A stretch of 64,000 nt of DNA. Origin: Acanthococcus lagerstroemiae. Taxonomy: Eukaryota > Arthropoda > Insecta > Hemiptera > Eriococcidae. The notes below the pieces were generated by a model, which saw only the letters and a program-made list of their open reading frames with translations, was not told the origin of the DNA and ran no database searches. This document shows, piece after piece, positions 1-10,775 of this stretch (the stretch's first letter is position 1; the number at the start of each line of letters is the position of its first letter). A program made the position numbers and the translations under genes. Where the stretch lies: contig CM063106.1 of assembly GCA_031841125.1 (NCBI GenBank), forward strand, positions 4,774,001 through 4,838,000, written 5' to 3'.

Positions 1-796
1 GATCGTTGTCGTTCCTCGCGGTTACCAACAGGAATAATGACATGAGACATTATGCATTTGGTGTAATTTCCATGGAAATAGTAAACCTGGTGATGGTAGT
101 GGTCATCGTCATCGCCAATGCCATCGTTCTAGGCTGTCACTGCAACCAGATTACTATGGACATACGTAATTGGGACTGGCATCGTCGTCCGTAAACCCCT
201 CTTTCTTCTGAGGTAACTTAACCCAACGGAGGGTCCACGGTAGAGGGTGAGACCTCTATTCTACCACTTGATCGTTCTGTCGTCCTTTTTCCAGGGTAGC
301 TGACCCCAGGGAAAGGGTTTCCCTCTCCGCCTACTCTTCTACTATGGCAAAAAATCATCCGAAATGCCTATCCTGCTCCTTAGACCCCTCCTTCTTACAA
401 GGTAACTTACCCTGAGGAGGAAGTTTATGTTAGGAGGAGAGGGATCCCAAGGGGATGAGGACTTGTGATGAAGGAGTGTCAAAGAACTGGAACAAAAGAA
501 GAAAAATTTTGGAGAAAAAAGCATGCGCAAATAACGTCCTATAACTTAGAATTCCAGGAAGTCAGTTGATGTAACATCTGACTATAGATAATAATGGGCC
601 CTCGAATTATATTCTTTTAGGATAATTACAATCGACTGACGAGGGTTTAGTCAATAGATATGTTTTGCTTAGAGCGATTGAATATATAGTTTGCTGTATG
701 ATTCTTTGTTAACCCAAAAAGTAAAATCCACCTCCTTTGTGGGAGAATCTCTCAGTTGTCTAATACATATGTCCTTTTCGTTCCTTTATCTAGGGG
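1..796. other. Intergenic, no gene recognised
   Basis: No reading frame here resembles a known protein. The stretch carries loosely repeated short tracts related to GAGGTAACTTA and CCAGGG, too degenerate to define as a repeat family by eye. Confidence 0.5.
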
Positions 797-907
797 GCTC
801 CTGGTCACCATGGCAAAGTGGAGGCTATGAAGCGGCTAGGGGGTTGATCCTTCTAGTAATAAGTAATAATGGTACCTCACCTGTAGGTTGCCATGGTGAC
901 CAGGAGC
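797..907. repeat. Short inverted repeat, 20-bp perfect arms
   Basis: The arm at 797-816 reads GCTCCTGGTCACCATGGCAA and its exact reverse complement lies at 888-907, leaving a 71-bp loop. A perfect 20-bp arm is unlikely by chance. It could be a tiny MITE or a hairpin-forming relic. No obvious target-site duplication was seen. Confidence 0.75.
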
Positions 908-3043
908 TATTTTCCAGGAAGGGAAAGTGAAAACGTTCTCTAAACATGACCCACTCCTGCACCACTGTCCTCTCGACCACGACCCGTTTCTTCCCCAACT
1001 TATTCATTCCCTTCCCATCTATTACCCATACCTCCATAAGATCCTCGCCTACCACTCTCAGCTACACCCATGCTCGCCCATCTTCACCCATCTCAACCCT
1101 CATCACCCTTTCTAGTCCACCACCCCCATCTTCAGCTCTCTTCACCTACGATCCTTACTCCATGCCGTTCTCACAAACCCCAAATCGCACCTACTTCTCT
1201 TTTTTCATTAAGGACCTCCTCCCCTGAGGTAGGCTACCCTATAGAAAGGCGAGATTAAATGGCAGATTAGGTAACCCTCCAGTAGTTTTTCCAGGGTGAG
1301 GCGAAGGCAGCGACAGCGTTTTGGTTTTCAATATATAGAGAGATGTAGACATTATGTGCTCAGGACCGTAGAAAATCTGCACCGGGAGCCAAAGATCTAT
1401 TACTGTACCTTCGTCACCACTTTTTGAGATCCTCGAAGCAAGAAAGGAAATGACCTACTAATGCGAGAAGAAATATTGGTTCCCTTATGCTGCCCCTCCT
1501 TCAATTTCCTCTGCATCTCGCACCATTCACCTCCCTAGTCCACTCTAAAAATGGTTCACCTATCCCAGATACGGCATATATGACAGGAGCGAGGGAAAGA
1601 AATGGAGAGGTATAGCGTTATTATTGTACGTCCCTCATGCCAGATCGTCTCTTTTTTGTAAGAAGTTTTTTTTCTGAAAGAGTTGTATGAGGGAGGTAAA
1701 AACAGGGAGCGAAGAAATGCCATGTAGTAGAGAAAGTGATAAGAGACAGTACTGGGCGATAGGAAGAAAAGCAGCGGTCTTAAAGAATAGAGAAGCGGGT
1801 GGATGTGGAGGTTTCATGTAGCCTCAGAAAAATTGGAGGAAATGGCCCGGGAGAAAGAAGAAACAAAAGTTGCTTTTCAAGTCTCTGCTGGAATTGCCTT
1901 ACTTCTTGTCACTCTTTTATCTCATTATTGAGCAACTCAAAGAGGAAAAATGCAAGGGAGAGATATTGGTAACGAGAGGTGCGCGTATGGTTGAACAAAA
2001 AGAGACGGAGCAGAAACAGAAATAGACAGTTTTAAACTTAATGTTTCCCCTTCTTAAAAAGGGCAGAAGGGGAAAGAGGAACTAAAGGGAATGGAGTCGA
2101 GATAGAGCAAGAGGAGAGTGTGGGGAGCGCTGCAGGCAGAGAGACACACGGTCGGACTGAGAAGGGTCTTAAATTTAACTTTATTCCTAGTACTCCAGGC
2201 ACCAGATCGTTTTCTTTTGAAATACTTTCTCCTTTTACGGGGCGGGGGGGGGGGATAGACTGTGACCAAACGGGAGGGGGTCAGTAAGGGAAGTGAATGG
2301 ACAGCGATGGAGTTGAAGTATTGCTTGGAAATCAAGACAAGTAAATTTCATCTTATTATATCGGCCTTTCCTTTATTCGTCTTTCCTGCGCTCGTCGAGA
2401 TAGAATCTTCTGGTGGCTTCAAACCTTCAAGCTCCACATATAGTTGAGACACAACCTACTCATCATCTTCTAGAAGCTTTCAAGTCCTGAGCTGTAAGCC
2501 ATATGGTTCTTATGATCCATCGGATATTAGCTTAGATAAAAGAGATACAATAAGAGAAATGAAAAACATGGCAGACAAGCAAGGCAACCGCCTCTAGGAG
2601 TGGAGCCTTCTAGTTAAGCGAATGTACCCGTGTAGGCCAGTCTTATTGGATTTCTATAATTTGGTAGTTTAGGAAGCCTAAATCTCGATCCCCGGAAGGC
2701 CGAATTTTCGCATTTTGTGACCCTTTGAAGAACCCGGGGCTGGGGCAAATTGCCCCTGTTGCCCCTCCCTCTCATCAGGCCTGGATGTGCTTCTATGTTA
2801 TACGACTTGCTGTGATTTTCCTTCTTCATTGATGAATTTAAGGAAAATAGCACGACTGACAGATCAGAATGGTCCATAAGCACCCCCCCCTCCCCCCAAG
2901 AAACAGTTTCACTGTTTGAGCAAAAATGTCTCGTCTCTTAAAAATGACGCAAAGGCCACCAAATTTTCATGTGGCCCAAGTGACGGTTAAAGCAGTCATT
3001 GTAGCATTATATTTATTGTTCATTATAGAGGAAGATATAATTT
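908..3043. other. Intergenic, low-complexity stretches
   Basis: No supported gene. Pyrimidine-rich sequence (about 940-1215), purine-rich sequence (about 1620-2130) and a long G-run near 2240-2254 generate spurious open frames. No domain or splice structure was seen. Confidence 0.5.
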
Positions 3044-3286
3044 GGACGCTATTCAAGGAAAGGGAACCAACCAACATTTGGAAACAAAATGAGTTATCAT
3101 TGGAAAGAGCGTAAAAAGTAGAATTCTTCAAAATAAAATCCTCGATTCAAAAACGTGTACTCAGGTTGAAAAAAGCTTATCAGTAAACGCTGTGTCATAT
3201 GGTTTCTACATGAATCTTGAACTTCGAATCACGTGATCTCAAAAAGCGGATTTTGCTAGTTGGTTCCCTTTCGTTGAATAGCGTCT
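3044..3286 (+). mobile_element. GGACGCT-family MITE, copy 1
   Basis: About 243 bp with terminal inverted repeats starting GGACGCTATTC and ending GAATAGCGTC. The inner ends read GGGAACCAACCAACAT and TAGTTGGTTCCC. Flanking tetranucleotides are ATTT and ACTT, a plausible diverged 4-bp target duplication. It is the most diverged of four full copies (others at 27341, 61690 and 63540). It has no coding capacity and is a non-autonomous DNA transposon of unassigned superfamily. Confidence 0.85.
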
Positions 3287-5690
3287 ACTTAAGGAAGACG
3301 AATACGGATGAAGTATACGCTGAGTGGACAGTATGTAATAATTTACTTAACAAACAAAATGAGATAAAACATCTTACCTTATTTTACTGCAAATTTCACA
3401 GTTAACTATTGAAATACAAAACTCTCACGAAAATGAACTTTCAAGTCGAAGAGACGAGCGTACTTACACGACGAACTAGTTTTAACTATCATCAACTAAC
3501 GAATAACGTGAAACAGAAACCAAAACTGGTGCCGATATACGCCGGCGTTGCGGAGTGTTCGTACAAATTCTGGGAAAAGGAGGCGACAATGTTCCGCCGC
3601 AGAATTGGGAAGAGCAGTTTTCATTTGAATTCTTCTACTACGAGAGCTTTAGAATGTCCGTCTAGCGTCAATGAGATGAATTCTGCTAGCGTAAAGCGCC
3701 CTCGCGTCTTACTTACAAAAAAGTTACTGCCTCCGACCTCTCGCTTCGCGTATTCTGCCCTCCCTGCTAGCGTAATATGCACTTTGATTGAAAAACGCGA
3801 CCGCACTTTGTCTTTACGCTAGCATCTAGAAGATTTCACATTATTCAGCTAGCATTACAGCTAGACGCTAGCGTTCCGAGCAAAATTAAGGCGAATTCTG
3901 CTACGTTTTGTCAATAGGGAGCATATTAATTGATCACTTTTACCAATATAATCATTAAGCCCATGCAATATAGTATAGGCGCGTACAAAAACATTTTTTG
4001 TGAGAGGGAGAGGGTGGGGACTAAAATGTTTCACCATTGTATTACTCTCGATGGGTTGTAAGCAAGAAATATCCAGAGTACGATGGAAAAATTCTGAGGG
4101 CTATAGCCCCTTAGCACCCTCCTCACTTCCCACAGGCAAAAGCCTGCATTTTAAAATACATATATAAACACTCAAAAGCAATACTTACAGAAAATCAAAT
4201 ATTACGTCTGTAGACTATACGAATTCACTAACGTTCTAACAAGCTACTTTCGAAGTAAAATTAGTGCAAGCTTTCAGAACTCTATAACTAGTCTTTCATT
4301 TACACTGCAAGACCAAATATAGATTCAAAGTATTCAGAGTGAATATCCGGCATTTGTATAATTATGTAGCTAATGAAAACGAACAAGAGGCAACGTGATA
4401 CACACTACTTATAAACTGCCACTATGAGCTGCATAGTTTTATGGTTTCTGGTGCCTTTGCATGATGAATAGTTACTTTAAAATCAAGGGATTCATGGTGG
4501 GGATATAAAATCGAATAGAACAGTGAACACTTGTCCATTGGACCGCAATACCTACGCCTAGCAATTTGAAATAACAATAGATATTATTTATTTTTTACGA
4601 TCCAATAAATGAAGCTTAGCGATTAAGGTGGGGAAAGTTTGTTTAAGCCTCAGTACGACGAGCCAACAAGAAATAAGTTCGTTTTTCGGGCCACCTCTCC
4701 GTAACTTCCTCCAACCCAAACATTTTCTTCTTTTTTTATAACCAAGGATTCCACCCAAAATTTCCCCTTTCTAAATACACGTTAACCTATGCAGCTAAGC
4801 TCTCAATGTTCTGGAAATTTCGTGAATTTCTTGAAACATCCCTGGTATTTTGAGAATACGTAGAGACTCTTTAGACTCTTTCAATTAATTTTGTTTCCGC
4901 AAAACCGGTTCAGGAATTGATGAAAGTCATTAAAACTACCAAAGATTTGATTAAGACGCACTGAAATTTACAAAAACTGATTTAGGACTCCATCCAAATT
5001 CATTCGTTCAACTTCATAATGTTGAGAAAAGTATCATATACATATATAAAAGGTACCTGTACTTTTGACATGACCCCCTCCCCCTATGATCCACAAAATA
5101 GCAAAAATATTTCAGAGTAGTGAAATATAAAAAACTTTCTAGTGTGCTAACAGAATTAGGGATGTGCCTTGGAAATATTTCCGGAAATATTACTTGGAAA
5201 AGTAAGAAATTTTTGGAAAGAAATATATCGTTTATTTCTTTCCAAAATTTCCATTTTCTTGATGTATATATATATATTTTTAGGGCTGTCTCACTGAATT
5301 TAATCTCTGGACGATCTGTAATAAGCTTTAGAACATTTTAGAAGATGCTGTATATTCTTGGAATTCATCTTTAATCCTTTCTAGATTCTAAGGGTACTAG
5401 CTACTACCCCACAAAAAGTCAAACTGATAATTTTTTCTTCTCGTACATTAGACATTGTAATTATTCATGACAGAAAATAATACGAATTATTATCATTTTT
5501 TAAAATTATTTCACCAAAATAAGTTAGTACTAAGTGAAGACTGAAGAATCAATTTTTATTCCATTTCCTGGCTACTGTACTGGACTTAATTAGTTCAGTT
5601 GAATCCATAAGTATTGAAGAATTTTCTGACATACAACTCCCGTAATGGTTGAACAAGATTTAATCGAGAACTACTTCCATAGTTCTACCC
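3287..5690. other. Intergenic, no gene recognised
   Basis: No convincing gene. Between 3660 and 3875 the word GCTAGCGT and close variants recur several times on both strands. At 5205-5250 a short inverted repeat brings AAATTTTTGGAAAGAAAT opposite ATTTCTTTCCAAAATTTCC. The open frame at 3409-3822 shows no domain and coincides with the GCTAGCG-rich stretch. Confidence 0.45.
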
Positions 5691-6060
5691 TCATATATGG
5701 AATCCGTGTGTAAAGGACCATGTTTTGATTAGTTTTATGTTTTCTTGGAGTAGTCTATGGGTTCGTTGTGGATTTTTGGATTTGAGGTGAATGCTGAAGT
5801 CATCGGCAAACAGTATTTCTGTGAGAAGGAAACGAACCTGGAGAGTGATCTCATTAATAGCAATGAAAAATAAGGTTACGCTGAAGACTGAGCCTTGCGG
5901 GACTCCATTCACGAGCGGCCGGGGGCAGGAAAAAGATGTCCTGCCACACGTACCCTAATGGAACGGTTTTGTAGGAAGAAGTTTGTAGAACAGAGGAAGA
6001 TGGCATAGGCGAAGATGGACCATAACTTTTGGGGGGACTTGAGCCCCAGTCGTCAGACCC
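5691..6060 (-). pseudogene. Non-LTR retrotransposon reverse-transcriptase fragment
   Basis: The minus-strand translation contains two reverse-transcriptase blocks: NGVPQGSVFSVTLF (RT block 4) and, about 30 residues on, ILFADDFSIHL with the catalytic FADD. A second frame upstream (about 5930-6060) continues the same domain, so there is at least one frameshift. Known family features: GVPQGSV and FADD typify LINE reverse transcriptases of the Jockey/I/R1 assemblage. Only about 120 codons remain; the rest of the element is missing on both sides. It differs in sequence from the LINE at 54.4-57.7 kb, so it represents another family. It is a dead fragment. Confidence 0.85.
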
Positions 6061-6925
6061 CAATAAAAAAAAAATTTAATAAAAATTTCTATTTTCGACC
6101 CTTCTAGAATTTTTCCACCACAACGTCAATTTCGATTAACTCTTTTTCAATATGAAGAATCGATGATTCTGAAAACCTCTCCTGAGTCACTGATGTTCTC
6201 AACCACGTTTTGATTTGTCGCATAGCTAAAAAAATAGCAAAAAAAAATGATAGGCAGGTAAGTTAAGTATCATTTTGAAAAAGAAGCTTTCTTATAATTT
6301 TTTAATTTGAAATATGTACCTGAAAAAGACCGTTCCGCAGTAGCACTCGAATTTCATATTGTTGCAGATATTTTGGCAAGAATATACGCGTTTGGTGCGA
6401 TTTTTCATTTAACTGGAACAACTCTTTCGTTAGGAGTAAGGTTTCAGTATACATTCTTTAAAATCTTCAATTCTGATTGCAATAAGTCTTCATTGATTGC
6501 GATGTTAGCTGACGATTTGTAATGGTTTATGAAAGGAAGCGCATCATTATAATTAAAATCCAAGAAAGAATCGATCGTTCTCGCTATTACTAAACTTTCA
6601 TCCAAAAAACGTGATTTGAACTGTCCAATATGACGTTATCATAAATTTGGTAGTATACTTTAATAGTAGTAGTTGGGTCACTTGGGTACACATCACAGAC
6701 TGCCAAGTGCCAACGGGTAAGTCATGCGTGCACATCCAAGGTGGCCCGAGGAAAAAAAAATTTTTTACTACTAGATTTTTTTTATAAAATATAACTTATA
6801 ATAATATTTACACTTATACTTGGATTTTTTTTGATTTTTTTTTTTTAAATAAAATATGACATAATAATATTTACACTTATGCTTAGATTTTTTTTCCTAC
6901 TATAATAATAATATACTAGTACTTA
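6061..6925. repeat. AT-rich spacer with a 63-bp tandem duplication
   Basis: No gene. At about 6783-6900 a unit containing AATATTTACACTTAT is present twice with a 63-bp period. This lies just outside the last recognisable gene of the Polinton-like element, so its left boundary is probably here, but I could not find matching terminal repeats. Confidence 0.5.
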
Positions 6926-7447
6926 CTACCAAACATCCTCACCAGCTGGTTGATAGCCGTGATTTTGTAAACATTTGTTATACACGTGTACTTTACTGAG
7001 AGCACAGTGTGTAGGATGGAACATGTGATACTTACAGGTAATATTGGTGTCAATTTTAGTTAGGTAAAGATCTAAATCCAAGACTTGTACTTTTCCTTCT
7101 AATACTTTTGAAATATATTTTACATGTTTGGAGCCGTTCACAAGAACGACATCCACGTGATTCAGTAAATTCATTCGTATTAAAGTCTCTACATGTTCAT
7201 ATTCGATAGTCCCCAAACTCCAAAGTAAACCGTGAATGTGTTTTGATAGAAAAAAATTAACCCGTTTTTTCATTTCTGGTGATAGGTAGGTGTAGTGATA
7301 AGGAGGTTTGAAGACAAAATGCGAGACGAAAGACTCCCCATACTTTACTATCGCTAGTTCCTTCACTATAAATTTATTATCGAGGGATTTGAATGCCTGG
7401 AAATCTACAATGTAAGCCGCCATAGTGTAATAATTTGCAGTAAACAA
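6926..7447 (-). CDS. Uncharacterised protein of Polinton-like elements, possible nuclease fold
   Basis: An intact 173-codon frame; a better start may be the internal Met at residue 9 (MAAYIVDFQ). The pattern VDFQAFK near the N-terminus, followed by IVKELA and later a KHIHGLLW segment, recalls an uncharacterised protein recurrent in arthropod Polinton-like insertions. The early Asp and the His-Gly would suit a DEDD-type exonuclease fold, but that is inference and I would not assert catalysis. It is the most distal gene of the element, 120 bp beyond the next open segment, and has a TATA-like box at 7533-7540 on its strand. No frameshift or stop interrupts it, unlike most of its neighbours. Confidence 0.6.
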   Translation of the reverse strand: MFTANYYTMAAYIVDFQAFKSLDNKFIVKELAIVKYGESFVSHFVFKPPYHYTYLSPEMKKRVNFFLSKHIHGLLWSLGTIEYEHVETLIRMNLLNHVDVVLVNGSKHVKYISKVLEGKVQVLDLDLYLTKIDTNITCKYHMFHPTHCALSKVHVYNKCLQNHGYQPAGEDVW

Positions 7448-7532
7448 TCAATCAATGAACAGAGCTTCTGTAAAGAGATGTGTTCACTGTGATGTCCACA
7501 GCAAGTATGAGTATACTGGGTAGAGCTACCTA

Positions 7533-7540
7533 TATTTATA
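7533..7540 (-). promoter_or_regulatory. TATA-like box for the 6926-7447 gene
   Basis: The minus strand reads TATAAATA about 85-110 bases upstream of the candidate start codons. An initiation site about 30 bases downstream would leave a short 5' leader. Similar boxes precede two neighbouring ORFs. Confidence 0.5.
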
Positions 7541-7566
7541 GTTCTTTCATTACCCCCACCACCTTT

Positions 7567-7774
7567 TTATTCTACAGTGAAGAGAGGGGATAACTTACAC
7601 AAGCGACAGTATCTGTGACATACATATGATGGATTAAACCAATAGTCTTTAATGTCGTTAAAATCTACAGTTTTTTCCTCACAATCTTCATCTACTGAAC
7701 ATTTTATATTTTGCTGATCGAAAAGTATGATATATTTTTCTATACACTTATCACACAGGTGGGTGATGTTATAC
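7567..7774 (-). CDS. Small cysteine-rich open segment, zinc-ribbon-like, possible 3' exon
   Basis: There is no ATG, but the minus strand is open from a good splice acceptor (TTATCTGTAG at 7775-7784) to a TAA at 7567. The roughly 68 residues contain two Cys clusters: HLCDKCIEKY near the start and CHRYCRLCKL near the end, with two more Cys between. Paired CxxC-type motifs suggest zinc binding. It lies between two element genes and could be the terminal exon of the ORF at 7861-8139, since both sit in the same frame register, but I found no clean donor. The function is unknown. Confidence 0.4.
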
Positions 7775-7860
7775 CTACAGATAATCAGTATCTATCCAAT
7801 GTATAAAATACGATCTATAATTTACCTTATATTTATTTTTATGTTCATTGATAATACAAT

Positions 7861-8139
7861 CTAATGGGATTGCAGACTAATATAGTACCAAATGTTTAAT
7901 GGTCTTGTTGTAAAACTCCCTAGACATATTTTATACGAATAAACCCGTGTTCTGTATTCAGCCCAAGCTAATATTTCTATACTCGATAAATTCAACCATT
8001 TTTCCCTCAACTGTCTCTCAAGAACTGGTAGTAGGTCAGTAATCTCATGCACATTAGCAATAGTTGCAAAATATACTTTTGTAGTAAGATTGAGCAGTGA
8101 AGCCATCATATAGTCCACAGCTCGAGTGATGAAACCCAA
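7861..8139 (-). CDS. Small unknown protein of the Polinton-like element
   Basis: A 92-codon frame. Because a TATA-like box lies only 13 bases upstream of the first Met, the methionine pair at about 8106-8111 (MMASLLNLTTK) is the more likely start, giving about 82 residues. The central segment (VHEITDLLPVLERQLREKWLNLSSIEILAWAEYRT) looks helical and non-random. I do not recognise the family. It could join the Cys-rich segment at 7567-7774 by splicing. Confidence 0.4.
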   Translation of the reverse strand: MGFITRAVDYMMASLLNLTTKVYFATIANVHEITDLLPVLERQLREKWLNLSSIEILAWAEYRTRVYSYKICLGSFTTRPLNIWYYISLQSH

Positions 8140-8151
8140 GAAACCTCACAT

Positions 8152-8159
8152 CTTATATA
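8152..8159 (-). promoter_or_regulatory. TATA-like box for the 7861-8139 ORF
   Basis: The minus strand reads TATATAAG, about 43 bases upstream of the preferred MMAS start. It is one of three such boxes before ORFs in this element. Confidence 0.45.
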
Positions 8160-8164
8160 TTTTT

Positions 8165-8639
8165 TCAATTTCCCCCACCCGTAATATTTAGAACCACACC
8201 TGGTTTGAATACCCATACAATTTGCAACACATTCCCTACTATAAAGGTTTTAAGATACTGATCTGAAACGCTATTCCAATATTTCAGGTTGTCAATTGTT
8301 ACAGGGAGTGTAGGTGTCAAGTCACACTTGAAATATTTTGTACATACTCTAAGTTTTCCAAAAGTAGTAATTTCAAATTTTTCAATTTCATAATCACTAT
8401 CCTCAAAGGGTAAATCTCAAAAGTCAATATATGGAATGTTCTTCATTATGATGGAAATGGTACTGGTTATTCTCTTCAAAACATACGTTTAAACCCGTCA
8501 CCCTCTTATGATAATTAAACTCAATCTCGTTTATAGGACTATCTAGTTCTACAACAAAATCTCGTGTATATATATACTTTCTTTCCAAAGTAACCACTTC
8601 AAAATACTGCCATGTGATCACTTTAGCCATTGTGAGCAT
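8165..8639 (-). pseudogene. Unknown element gene split by one frameshift
   Basis: The 5' part (8424-8639) begins MLTMAKVITW and ends at a stop after about 71 codons. Just downstream a second frame without an ATG stays open from about 8419 to a TGA at 8165, with protein-like composition (…YEIEKFEITTFGKLRVC…, …PVTIDNLKYWNSVSDQYL…). One frameshift near 8420 would join them into a gene of about 155 residues, so I read this as one damaged gene. The second Met (MAKV, 8630) fits the TATA box at 8666-8673 better. The family is not recognised. Confidence 0.5.
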
Positions 8640-8665
8640 ACTAAAATTTTTTCATTATACCCGGA

Positions 8666-8673
8666 TATTTATA
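8666..8673 (-). promoter_or_regulatory. TATA box inside a short palindrome
   Basis: The minus strand reads CTATAAATA 27-36 bases upstream of the candidate starts at 8639 and 8630. It lies within an interrupted palindrome: ACCCGG at about 8659-8664 and CCGGGT at about 8682-8687 flank the box. This could be a core promoter with a symmetric protein-binding site. Confidence 0.5.
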
Positions 8674-8859
8674 GTATTTAACCGGGTCGCTTTTTCTTTG
8701 GTATAATTTGTGCAAATACACATCTACATTTCAAATATATATTACTCCACAACCATCTGAGAAACCCTCTACAAATACAATAAAATTTACATATCAAACC
8801 CATTGTTATTGGTAAGGAAAAAATTTTTACTTTATTTATACTAAAATTCGTTCAGAGAA

Positions 8860-9525
8860 CAAGTAGTTGAGATAATTCATACCCTCCTACTTATATAGAC
8901 ATTTTACCATTACTCGTTATACGTACGCGGTCACCTATTTTGAATGTGGGCGTGGGTAGTCTGAATTTTTGCAGCGAGTACATTCGCTTGTATATTTATT
9001 AACCAGTGAATGTTGAATGCCTATTGTACGGTGAACATCTTTCTCATTGTATTCTTTATACAATCTTGGTAAAAGTTCCAACTATTTATGATTTTTATTA
9101 ACTTTGAAATGTAATTTAAATTTATTATTTATTGTACGGTTGAATTGTTTGACCATCGCGGCTTTAATTTCCATAAAAGTATGATACATTTTAACCTTGT
9201 TTTTCGACAAAAGTTTTTCAAAAGTTGCATTAACAAACTCCTTACCACGGTCCACGTGAAGTAATTTTGGTTTCCAACCCTCTTTTAATATTTTTGCAAA
9301 CGCTTCACTAACAGCTAACCCAGATTTAGATTTCAGAGGTACACCCCAGGCATATTTACTAAAACAGTCGATCACGTTCAAAATGTACTTAAAACCTTTA
9401 TATCTGTCTCAAATATTGCGACATAATCAATAAATCACCCTCCCATCCCATGTACCATGATTTGACGAGTTTTAAACTTTTTAATAACACTTCTATATAA
9501 TTCTCTGACTAATTCCATTTTCCTA
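8860..9525 (-). pseudogene. Polinton-type integrase (rve fold), inactivated
   Basis: This enzyme would join element ends to chromosomal DNA. The clear core is 9082-9381: NVIDCFSKYAWGVPLKSKSG, then LHVDRGKEF containing an active-site Asp, then IKAAMVKQFNRT. In this family the last block normally reads VERFNRT; the catalytic Glu is Lys here (GAA to AAA). Upstream (about 9390-9525) a different frame gives LYRSVIKKFKTRQIMVHG, matching the N-terminal side, with stops between. Downstream (about 8860-9060) PTFKIGDRVRI, typical of the C-terminal domain, sits in another frame. Frameshifts, stops and the Glu change make it a pseudogene. Confidence 0.8.
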
Positions 9526-9540
9526 GTAACTAATTTGTTA

Positions 9541-9887
9541 TTACACATTTATACGGTTAACTAAGAACTGTAAACATAAATGTCCACATATTACATCGTG
9601 TATTCCTTGTTTTACCTCGTAATTATAAATAACTGTTACATTATTCCCGAAATACTTAATGAGTTTGCTTGGAGGTGCGACTCCAAATGAATCAAAGTAA
9701 CTCACTACATTTCCTCGTTTAACATACGCAACCCAATGCGTACCTTGTCCTTGTGATGAGTCTAAATTTATTATCCCAGACTCGTTTTTATTCACTACTG
9801 AAGGAAGTTTATCTCTCATAAAGACCCCTTGAAAGTAAGGTATTTTCAGTCTACTCGCATAACCAATCGAATCGTAGTTATTCAACG

Positions 9888-9918
<31 letters not shown>

Positions 9919-10773
9919 CAACAACATCTCTAACAAACCATTCCCTTTTGGTTTTTTGTTAATGTAAACACCTTTTCCGGAACGCTTCTTATTAATATAG
10001 ACACCTTTACCAGCAGCAATTTTTTCCATTTCCTTATTATGTCGGATCCTCTCCTCAATTAGCTTATCGTTTGCTTTCTTATTGATGAAAGCATTAGCAA
10101 TAGCCAGAACTGCAGCCAATATGGCGGGAGCAGCAGCCGATAACGCTGGGAGGAATCCTCCGGACTTGTATTTTTTCAATTGTTTTATAGAAAGTCTAAT
10201 TTTTCGATTCCCTTTTTTAAGTTTGATAATTTGTGTAGCAGTTAGAGGAAGATAGGTTTCACTCATAACAGAGTTTTTTGTTCTACCTACCTCTACAGTT
10301 AATGTTATAGCTTTTTTACCCTTTTCTACTGCAGCAACAAGTCTTTTTTGTTCAATATTGTTCAACGTTACAGGATATTTAGTTAGTAAACCAGCACCTA
10401 TAGTGCGCTTTGCCTTCATAGCGTTGGTAGTTAACCAAGCTGTAGCCTTCTCACCAAACCCTGCATCATCAGATAAAACACGATTCCACGCTCCTTCTTG
10501 CAATGCCTAATCTGCTGCATGTTGATCATTCAGATTGTTTGATTTTGAATAGGCTATATCGTGCTCAAGAGCTAATTGATCAAGTTTATTCTTTGGTTTT
10601 ACACCTTTGGCCTGTCGCAAATCCAAATGAGTCCCTGGCCCTAAGTACTTGTACCCTGGTACATGTAATTCAAAAGGCAGATGGTTTATTACCTTGTTTA
10701 GTAAACCTTTACCGTTCACAGGTTGTGGTATTAATTTGGTGATTTCTAATCTCTTCAATGTGTTATAGTCCAT
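9541..10773 (-). pseudogene. PLA2 / pX-like / adenain-type protease gene with one in-frame stop
   Basis: Three regions lie in one frame. First (10507-10773) is a parvovirus VP1-type phospholipase A2 domain: YLGPGT calcium loop and catalytic HD in HDIAYS at residues 71-72. After a single TAG (10507-10509), a middle part has GGFLPALSAAAPAILAAVLA, resembling the hydrophobic motif of adenoviral pX-like proteins, plus repeats KGVYINKK. The last 120 residues form an adenain (C5-like) cysteine protease: GTHW (His), YFDSFG (Asp) and CGHLC (Cys), preceded by FQGVFMRD. Known roles: PLA2 helps parvovirus escape endosomes; adenain matures capsid proteins. A Lys-9 tract coded by a long A-run separates the protease. 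I see such an arrangement as typical of arthropod elements, from memory. Confidence 0.85.
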
Positions 10774-10775
10774 CG

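Noticed and set aside
3409..3822. 137-codon plus-strand frame
   Set aside because: Its 3' half lies in the GCTAGCG-rich repeat and no family resemblance is visible.
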